A DNA stretch of 64,000 nucleotides from assembly GCF_018882335.1 (NCBI RefSeq), contig NZ_JACVOS010000001.1, forward strand, positions 158,016 through 222,015. Reading direction: 5' to 3'. The notes beneath the pieces are model-generated. The model had not been told where the DNA came from and ran no database searches. It saw only the letters and a program-made list of their open reading frames with translations. A program made the translations under genes and the position numbers. Each line of letters begins with the position of its first letter. The stretch's first letter is position 1. Of this stretch, positions 59,042-64,000 are shown piece by piece. The stretch is from Polynucleobacter sp. AM-25C3. Lineage in GTDB: Bacteria > Pseudomonadota > Gammaproteobacteria > Burkholderiales > Burkholderiaceae.

Positions 59042-60460
59042 ATGCCGATTAATACCGATATCGAAGCAGTTGATGAGATTTTTCAAGAAGGCAAAGTTGT
59101 TGATGGATTTGTTCTAGGGACGGAGGTTCATCGTGGCGGTATGGCCAGCCTATACTCCGCAACCAAAGAGGGTATTGATGTACCTATTCTCTTAAAGATT
59201 CCTAGGGTGGGGCGCGATCAGCCCGTTGAAAGTTTGATTGGTTTTGAAACTGAACTCACCATTCTGCGCACACTCAAAAGCCCCTATGTTCCGAAGTATC
59301 TCGGCTCTGGCAATATGGCTACCCGGCCTTATATTGCAATGGAACGTGTGGAAGGACGGCCACTTGAAGACTTCATCAAAGAAGGTAAAGTTTTTACAAT
59401 CGATGAGGTAGTGCAGATTGGCGCTGACATAGCACAGGCAGTGCAATCGTTGCATGCGCAAGATGCAATTCATTTAGATATCAAACCAGAAAATATTTTG
59501 CTTGATGACAAAGGCAAGTTGACCTTAATTGATTTTGGCTTGTCACACCACGCACGCTTTCCTGATTTGCTTGCGGAAGAAATGCGCAAAGGAATTGGTT
59601 CTGCGCCCTATATCTCGCCAGAGCAAGTTACTGGTATTCGCTCGGACTACCGTAGCGATATTTTTTCTATCGGCGTCATCATGTATGAGCTGTTAACGGG
59701 AGAGCTTCCCTTTGGCAACCCTCAGTCGATGAGCGGCTTGCGCAAAAGAATGTGGGCACAGGCATTTCCTCCACGCGCAATACGCAAAGAAATACCTCGC
59801 TGGCTTCAAGAAATTGTTTTACGTTGTCTAGAGCCTCGCGCTGCAGATCGCTACCAAAGCGCAACTCGCTTACGTCAAGTATTGCGCGATCCTGAAAGCG
59901 TCACGCTCACAGAGCGCGCTGAACGCGTCGACCCACTCAGTTTTTGGGAGAACCTGAAGCGCATGTTCCGCGCAGCAGGATACGAGCCCTCGCCTAGCCC
60001 ACGGCCCAGCATGGGCAATTACGATGCGCCTTTAATGATTGTGGCGATTGATACGCGCCAATCAGATGAAGACCTACGTGAGCGTATGCAAACTACCGCT
60101 AAAAATTTATTACATGCCTACCCAGAAAGTCGTCTCGTTTGTATCAGCACGATTGCGAGCACACCTACTTTTGAAGGCAACCAAGAAAGTGAAACGGCTA
60201 GTGGAATTGTGCGGGGACATCTTGTGCAGTTAATGGAATGGGCCAAACCCTTGAAACTCCCACCAGAAAGAATTTCCTATCACGTACTTGAGGCGCTCGA
60301 CCCAGCAAGCCGAATAGTAGAGTTTGCCAAAGACAATGACGCATCGCTTATTTTGATTGGCGCTTCTCACAAGCTTCCAAACAAGGTGACGCCATGGAGA
60401 ACTTCAATGACCAAGATCGTTGAAGAAGCCCCTTGTAGCGTTCATATTGTCAGAACCTAG
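59042..60460 (+). CDS. Serine/threonine protein kinase fused to a universal-stress-protein-like domain
   Basis: A 472-residue cytoplasmic protein. The N-terminal 290 residues form a Hanks-type kinase: VHRGGMASLYSA (Gly-rich loop), Lys52 in ILLKIPR, HLDIKPENILL with catalytic Asp146, DFG at Asp164, SAPYISPEQ, and YRSDIFSIGVIMYELLTGELPF. HRD is HLD, so it is a non-RD kinase. Residues about 328-472 resemble a UspA domain (PLMIVAIDTR, then LILIGASHK and a C-terminal APCSVHIVRT). No membrane segment or PASTA domain. It lies seven bases after the phosphoesterase gene. Confidence 0.88.
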   Translation: MPINTDIEAVDEIFQEGKVVDGFVLGTEVHRGGMASLYSATKEGIDVPILLKIPRVGRDQPVESLIGFETELTILRTLKSPYVPKYLGSGNMATRPYIAMERVEGRPLEDFIKEGKVFTIDEVVQIGADIAQAVQSLHAQDAIHLDIKPENILLDDKGKLTLIDFGLSHHARFPDLLAEEMRKGIGSAPYISPEQVTGIRSDYRSDIFSIGVIMYELLTGELPFGNPQSMSGLRKRMWAQAFPPRAIRKEIPRWLQEIVLRCLEPRAADRYQSATRLRQVLRDPESVTLTERAERVDPLSFWENLKRMFRAAGYEPSPSPRPSMGNYDAPLMIVAIDTRQSDEDLRERMQTTAKNLLHAYPESRLVCISTIASTPTFEGNQESETASGIVRGHLVQLMEWAKPLKLPPERISYHVLEALDPASRIVEFAKDNDASLILIGASHKLPNKVTPWRTSMTKIVEEAPCSVHIVRT

Positions 60461-60469
60461 TCTTTACTA

Positions 60470-60481
60470 GGGCAATTGCCC
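60470..60481. promoter_or_regulatory. Perfect 12-base palindrome before the pseudouridine synthase gene
   Basis: GGGCAATTGCCC is a perfect palindrome, nine bases after the kinase stop. A GATAAT-like box follows at 60482-60487 and the ATG is at 60494. It could bind a dimeric regulator or be chance. Confidence 0.3.
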
Positions 60482-60493
60482 GATAATGTGGCT

Positions 60494-61231
60494 ATGGAAG
60501 AAAAAATACGCGTATCCAAGCTACTCTCAGAGCTAGGTCTATGCTCCCGACGTGAGGCAGACTCTTACATTGAGCAAGGCTTAGTCACCGTAGATGGTGA
60601 AGTGGTCAATGAACTGGGTTCGCGTGCTTTTCGTCATCAGAAAATCGAGCTACAGTCAGGCGCCAAAGCTCAACAAGCATCCCGGATTACCGTCATCTTG
60701 AATAAGCCCGTGGGCTTTATTTCCCACTTTGATGATGAGCAAGAATATCAACCTGCCGCCTCACTGATCACACCTGATAACTACTTTGCTAGCCCCCTAG
60801 ACAAAGGGCGTAACCCCCGCTTTAATACTCGAGGCCTGGCGCCTGCTGGTCGTCTCGACATTGACTCCACCGGCATGTTGGTCTTAACCCAAGATGGTCG
60901 TATTGCGAAACTTCTCATTGGTGAAAATAGCCCCATTGAGAAAGAATATTTGGTTCGGGTTGAGGGCGCGCTCTCGTTTGAGGATCTGGACCGACTTAAA
61001 CATGGCCTGGAATTGGATGGCGTAGTTTTAAAACCAGCGCAAGTGAGCTGGCAAAATGAAGATCAGCTCCGCTTTGTATTGCGCGAGGGTCGCAAACGTC
61101 AAATCCGTCGCATGTGCGAGATGGTTGGCCTTAAAGTTCTAGGATTGAAACGGGTGCGCATGGGCCGAATTTCTCTTGGCGCCTTACCACCCGGAAAATG
61201 GCGCTTTGTCAGGCCTGAAGAGCAATTCTAA
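60494..61231 (+). CDS. RsuA/RluB-family pseudouridine synthase
   Basis: A 245-residue rRNA-modifying enzyme. The N-terminal S4 domain (RVSKLLSELGLCSRREADSYIEQGLVTVDGEVV at residues about 6-38) is followed by the catalytic domain with LAPAGRLDIDSTGMLVLTQDG, whose Asp is in GRLDIDS, and LREGRKRQIRRMCEMVGL. I choose the ATG at 60494; a TTG six codons earlier would cover the palindrome. Which of the RsuA, RluB, RluE or RluF targets it modifies cannot be told, but the NKPVGFISHFDDE loop is typical. Confidence 0.9.
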   Translation: MEEKIRVSKLLSELGLCSRREADSYIEQGLVTVDGEVVNELGSRAFRHQKIELQSGAKAQQASRITVILNKPVGFISHFDDEQEYQPAASLITPDNYFASPLDKGRNPRFNTRGLAPAGRLDIDSTGMLVLTQDGRIAKLLIGENSPIEKEYLVRVEGALSFEDLDRLKHGLELDGVVLKPAQVSWQNEDQLRFVLREGRKRQIRRMCEMVGLKVLGLKRVRMGRISLGALPPGKWRFVRPEEQF

Positions 61232-61246
61232 GAGGCTACGCCCGCT

Positions 61247-61252
61247 TATAAT
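61247..61252 (+). promoter_or_regulatory. -10 box upstream of prfC
   Basis: A perfect TATAAT lies 25 bases before the suggested ATT start at 61277 and 15 bases before the AGG ribosome-binding site. No good -35 box is seen. Confidence 0.35.
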
Positions 61253-61276
61253 TCTGTCAACTAGATTAGGCGCAGA

Positions 61277-62911
61277 ATTACCATCGATACCATCTCCTCC
61301 AGCACTCCCGGCGCAGAAGTTTTAAGACGCCGTAGCTTTGCCATCATCTCTCACCCAGATGCGGGAAAAACCACGCTCACAGAAAAACTATTGCTTTACG
61401 CGGGAGCTATCCAGATTGCCGGCAGCGTTAAAGCTCGTAAAGCTAGTCGTCACGCCACCTCAGACTGGATGGAAATCGAGAAACAACGCGGTATTTCTGT
61501 GGCGAGCTCGGTTATGCAGATGGAATATCGCGACTGCATTATTAATCTCCTAGATACCCCGGGTCACCAAGACTTTTCTGAAGATACCTATCGCGTGTTG
61601 ACTGCGGTTGACTCCGCACTCATGGTGATTGATGCTGCGAATGGTGTTGAGTCACAAACTCTGCGTTTGCTTGAGGTCTGCCGCGCGCGAAACACCCCTA
61701 TTGTTACCTTCATCAACAAGATGGATCGCGAAGTAAAGCCACCCATGGAATTAATGGATGAGATTGAAACTGCGCTTGGCATTGAAGTGGTTCCTTTTAC
61801 CTGGCCAGTGGGCATGGGTAAATCATTTGCCGGCGTGATTGATATTGCCAACTCCCAAATGCGCATGTTTAAGGCAGGCGAAGATCGCGTTACAGAAGAT
61901 TCTCATGCGATCGTTGACATCAACGACCCTGCACTGAAAGAGCGCTTAGGCGCCGATCTCGAGACTGCACTTGCGGAAGTAGATTTAATCAAAAATGCTA
62001 TGCCCGCATTTGATCGGGAAGCCTTTTTGGCAGGACGTCAGTCGCCCGTTTTCTTTGGCTCAGCCATTAATAATTTTGGTGTGAGAGAAATTCTCAACAC
62101 CTTGGTTGAGCTTGCGCCATCACCTGGATCACGTAAAGCCTTGCAGCGCGAAGTGAGTCCAGCCGAAAATAAATTCTCTGCAGTGGTCTTTAAGATTCAA
62201 GCCAACATGGATCCAGCGCATCGAGATCGCGTTGCTTTCTTACGCATTTGCTCAGGGCATTTTCAGCGTGGCATGAAACTCAAGATTTGTCGCAATGGAA
62301 AAGAAGTGCGCACTAATAATGCCCTATCTTTCCTGTCGCAGCGGCGTGACATCCTAGATGAAGCCTTCCCTGGCGACATCATTGGCCTACCAAACCATGG
62401 TCTACTGAGACTAGGTGATACGCTTACTGAAGGCGAGCAATTGCAATTTACGGGTTTGCCATTTTTTGCCCCTGAGATCTTCAGGATGGTGGAGTCGGCC
62501 GACCCCTTGCGCTCCAAACAATTGCGCACTGGCTTGATGCAACTTGGTGAAGAGGGTGCAATTCAAGTATTCCGCCCCATGACTGGCGGCACGATGTTGC
62601 TTGGCGCATTTGGACAACTACAGTTTGAAGTGGTAAGTCATCGCCTACAAACGGAGTACGGCGCGGAAGTTCGCTTACTGCCCGCACGATACAACCTAGC
62701 GCGCTGGGTCAGCTCAGATGATCCTGTAGCGCTAAAGAAATTCATTCAAGAAAATATCCACCGCATGGCTGAAGACGTTGTGGGGGCATCTGTATTTTTA
62801 GCTTCTCACAAATCTGAATTGGATGTCGCTCAACAACGTTGGGAGTCTATTCAATTCCACGCCTTAAGAGAGCATGCTGGCCTCATCTACCAATCAGACC
62901 TCGCTGGCTAA
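61277..62911 (+). CDS. prfC: Peptide chain release factor 3 (RF3), with probable ATT start
   Basis: A GTPase that removes RF1/RF2 from the ribosome after termination. It has RRRSFAIISHPDAGKTTLTEKLLL (P-loop at residue 26), EKQRGISVASSVM, LLDTPGHQDFSEDTYR and FINKMDRE. No ATG, GTG or TTG lies before the P-loop; the first TTG, at 61391, would delete it. Reading back, the frame opens at a TAG at 61262. ATT at 61277 (MTIDTISSS) has AGG six bases upstream and is the best start. At 544 residues it is near the 529 of E. coli RF3. Confidence 0.9.
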   Translation: MTIDTISSSTPGAEVLRRRSFAIISHPDAGKTTLTEKLLLYAGAIQIAGSVKARKASRHATSDWMEIEKQRGISVASSVMQMEYRDCIINLLDTPGHQDFSEDTYRVLTAVDSALMVIDAANGVESQTLRLLEVCRARNTPIVTFINKMDREVKPPMELMDEIETALGIEVVPFTWPVGMGKSFAGVIDIANSQMRMFKAGEDRVTEDSHAIVDINDPALKERLGADLETALAEVDLIKNAMPAFDREAFLAGRQSPVFFGSAINNFGVREILNTLVELAPSPGSRKALQREVSPAENKFSAVVFKIQANMDPAHRDRVAFLRICSGHFQRGMKLKICRNGKEVRTNNALSFLSQRRDILDEAFPGDIIGLPNHGLLRLGDTLTEGEQLQFTGLPFFAPEIFRMVESADPLRSKQLRTGLMQLGEEGAIQVFRPMTGGTMLLGAFGQLQFEVVSHRLQTEYGAEVRLLPARYNLARWVSSDDPVALKKFIQENIHRMAEDVVGASVFLASHKSELDVAQQRWESIQFHALREHAGLIYQSDLAG

Positions 62912-62913
62912 AT

Positions 62914-63162
62914 CTAGCGCGGGTTTGCTTGCGGCCAATTGCAGTCAAACACCGCAACGAGCTGGGTATCACTCTTCCTAAAAGACGCTGTCTTGCCATA
63001 TTGGGCGCAATACGAATTTGCTTTTTGTGTCAGTGACGCAATTGATTCGCCATCACTATTGAGAAAAGTGACATGATTCGAGTCTGAAGCGTCGGTGTAA
63101 ACCGCAGCGCAGGCACTCAAACTAAGAATACCCAGGAACAAGATGTATTGGAGATGCCTCAT
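62914..63162 (-). CDS. Small Cys-pair lipoprotein, second copy
   Basis: An 82-residue lipoprotein. I choose the ATG at 63162, preceded by AGGAT. The signal peptide MRHLQYILFLGILSLSAC ends at lipidated Cys18. Two more cysteines, Cys52 and Cys74, are 22 residues apart with ASF between and FDC at the second. The lipoprotein at 7774 has the same spacing (Cys50, Cys72) and the same ASF and FxC. It is convergent with prfC and 34 bases downstream of the DUF2798 gene on the same strand. Confidence 0.8.
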   Translation of the reverse strand: MRHLQYILFLGILSLSACAAVYTDASDSNHVTFLNSDGESIASLTQKANSYCAQYGKTASFRKSDTQLVAVFDCNWPQANPR

Positions 63163-63196
63163 AAAATCCTCTAGTTCATTCAATATTTTTTTGCAC

Positions 63197-63424
63197 TTAT
63201 TGCTTGAGCTTATTCACCAAAGTATTAGTGAGCTTGCTGGCGAATGGTCGATAAATCAGAATACAAATAATCGCAACTGGGTACGCAACGGACCAAACCT
63301 CAAGCCATACCCAAAAGAAATTCTGCGCTAAGCCCACTCGCACCAAAGTCGTAGCCAAAGTAATGCTCAGTGACATGAGCGCGCCCATAATCACGGCAAA
63401 GATGAGATTGGGAGTATTAATCAT
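63197..63424 (-). CDS. DUF2798 family small membrane protein
   Basis: A 75-residue protein with two membrane segments, residues about 7-27 and 36-57, and a basic C-terminal tail (RPFASKLTNTLVNKLKQ). The sequence resembles the DUF2798 family, small inner-membrane proteins of unknown function. It starts with ATG at 63424. The gap before it, 63425-63644, holds no gene that I can support. Confidence 0.75.
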   Translation of the reverse strand: MINTPNLIFAVIMGALMSLSITLATTLVRVGLAQNFFWVWLEVWSVAYPVAIICILIYRPFASKLTNTLVNKLKQ

Positions 63425-63591
63425 GTTCTAACCATAAAGTAAGCGTCATTAAGACCTTGGAGTACGTCGGCAAGCCCTTAAAACCAATCGAGCTGTTCAA
63501 TATAGAGATGTTGGGCATGCACTAATCATAGCGCCTGGACCGCTTAACTGTTATTCTGGTTTGTGATCACTATTCCGCGCCCTATCTAGGG

Positions 63592-63633
63592 GAGTCTGCT
63601 GAGCAAGCTCAGAGGTTCATCATTCCAAGACTC
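63592..63633 (+). promoter_or_regulatory. Nested hairpin in the leader of the small basic protein
   Basis: GAGTCT (63592-63597) and AGACTC (63628-63633) enclose a perfect CTGAGC-AA-GCTCAG hairpin (63599-63612). The structure ends just before the ribosome-binding site AGGAAAA. It could control translation of the gene at 63645. Confidence 0.4.
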
Positions 63634-63644
63634 TAGGAAAATAT

Positions 63645-63854
63645 ATGGCTGTTGGCCAAAATCAAAGAAACAGAAAAAATGACCCCATGGTTAGCAAGAC
63701 TGGCAAAGCTAAATTGGGTCCACTCAACGTCACTCAACTAAGCAAATTGCTTGACTCAAGCACCAAGCCCAAAGAGAAGGCAAAGATTCAGAGGGCTCTT
63801 AATAAGCGCCCCCCAGTGGCGGCGGCAGTGGTACCAGAAACTGTAGCAGCATAA
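63645..63854 (+). CDS. Small basic protein of unknown function
   Basis: A 69-residue protein beginning MAVGQNQRNRKNDPM, with AGGAAAA before the ATG. It is rich in Lys, Arg, Asn and Gln in the first half, has a helical middle (LNVTQLSKLLDSSTKPKEKAKIQRAL) and a Pro/Ala/Val tail. There is no signal peptide or membrane segment. Its charge suggests RNA, DNA or ribosome binding, but I know no family. The IS3-type element begins 19 bases after its stop. Confidence 0.6.
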   Translation: MAVGQNQRNRKNDPMVSKTGKAKLGPLNVTQLSKLLDSSTKPKEKAKIQRALNKRPPVAAAVVPETVAA

Positions 63855-63873
63855 ATACTAAGCCCCGATATTA

Positions 63874-64000
63874 TGAACTGACCCACAAAAGTTGGACACC
63901 AAATCCAACTCAAAGGGGTCAGCTTCATGAGCAAATACAGTACGCAGTTCAAGCTAAAAGTAGTTACTGAGTATTTAAAGTCTGGGGGCTACCTCAGGGT
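63874..64000 (+). mobile_element. IS3-family insertion sequence, left end (cut by right edge)
   Basis: The sequence TGAACTGACCCACAAAAGTT (63874 onward) looks like an IS3/IS150-type terminal inverted repeat, followed 33 bases later by a transposase start. The right end and any target duplication are outside the window. Confidence 0.75.
63927..64000 (+). CDS. IS3-family transposase OrfA, N-terminal fragment
   Basis: Only 24 codons are visible: MSKYSTQFKLKVVTEYLKSG, then GYLR, and the frame continues past the edge. This is the typical start of the helix-turn-helix protein OrfA (InsE/InsJ-like) of IS3-family elements. AAAGGGG lies eight bases before the ATG. OrfB and the frameshift signal cannot be seen. 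Confidence 0.75.
   Translation, partial: MSKYSTQFKLKVVTEYLKSGGYLR

Noticed and set aside
63425..63591. Possible small gene or tRNA in the gap before the small basic protein
   Set aside because: No open frame with a start and ribosome-binding site, and no cloverleaf pattern, was found.

Overview
The window looks like an ordinary chromosome stretch from a free-living freshwater betaproteobacterium of the Burkholderiales, most likely Polynucleobacter or a close relative. This is inferred from the gene set (PhaM-type granule protein, DUF1840, DUF484, split metH, ahcY with an SAH riboswitch, metX-metW) and from moderate GC and dense packing. No database was consulted. Genes are tightly spaced, often with 1-23 base overlaps, and no gap exceeds 300 bases. 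I found no rRNA, tRNA or CRISPR array. The only mobile DNA is the start of an IS3-family element cut by the right edge.

Layout. 1-5000: argS start (partial), a DUF1840 gene and cobalamin-dependent methionine synthase split into two translationally coupled genes. 5000-9300: phaM, an MBL hydrolase, a DUF1289 gene, an AcuI-type reductase, a small lipoprotein, a flavin reductase and a GST. 9350-17790: a minus-strand block with a MarR regulator and its promoter/operator, DoxX, flavodoxin, pirin, then a tripartite RND efflux pump; this looks like an electrophile or quinone stress module. 17880-30160: glmS-glmU, ttcA, folB with a FolM-like SDR, a MidA-like methyltransferase, cca, an NDUFA9-like protein, slt, 5-formyl-THF cyclo-ligase and metF. 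30210-33240: ahcY under an SAH riboswitch, and metK with a leader that may be structured. 33280-45500: two LpxL-like acyltransferases with dapF, then pyrE, xthA, ampG, metW-metX-slmA, argB, dksA, a CobW/ZNG1 GTPase, xerC and DUF484. 45520-54520: gatCAB facing the elongasome operon mreB-mreC-mreD-mrdA-rodA, which ends in a strong terminator shared with hupB. 54530-63430: a membrane-anchored hypothetical, an LpxO-like hydroxylase, DUF167, carbonic anhydrase, a third LpxL-like gene, a metallophosphoesterase next to a Ser/Thr kinase-USP fusion, an RsuA-family pseudouridine synthase, prfC, a second Cys-pair lipoprotein and DUF2798. 63640-64000: a small basic protein and the IS3 start.

Functional themes. 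Many genes belong to the methyl cycle and one-carbon metabolism (metH, metF, cyclo-ligase, ahcY, metK, metX/W, folB). Others build the envelope: peptidoglycan (glmS/U, slt, ampG, dapF, mre/mrd) and lipid A (three acyltransferases, LpxO-like). No obvious defence system or unmistakable new machinery is present. The most interesting leads are the probable ATT start of prfC, the kinase-USP fusion beside a phosphatase, two dispersed lipoproteins with identical Cys spacing, the pump adaptor with a cytoplasmic helical extension, the SAH riboswitch whose 3' end is shared with a competing hairpin, and the metK leader.
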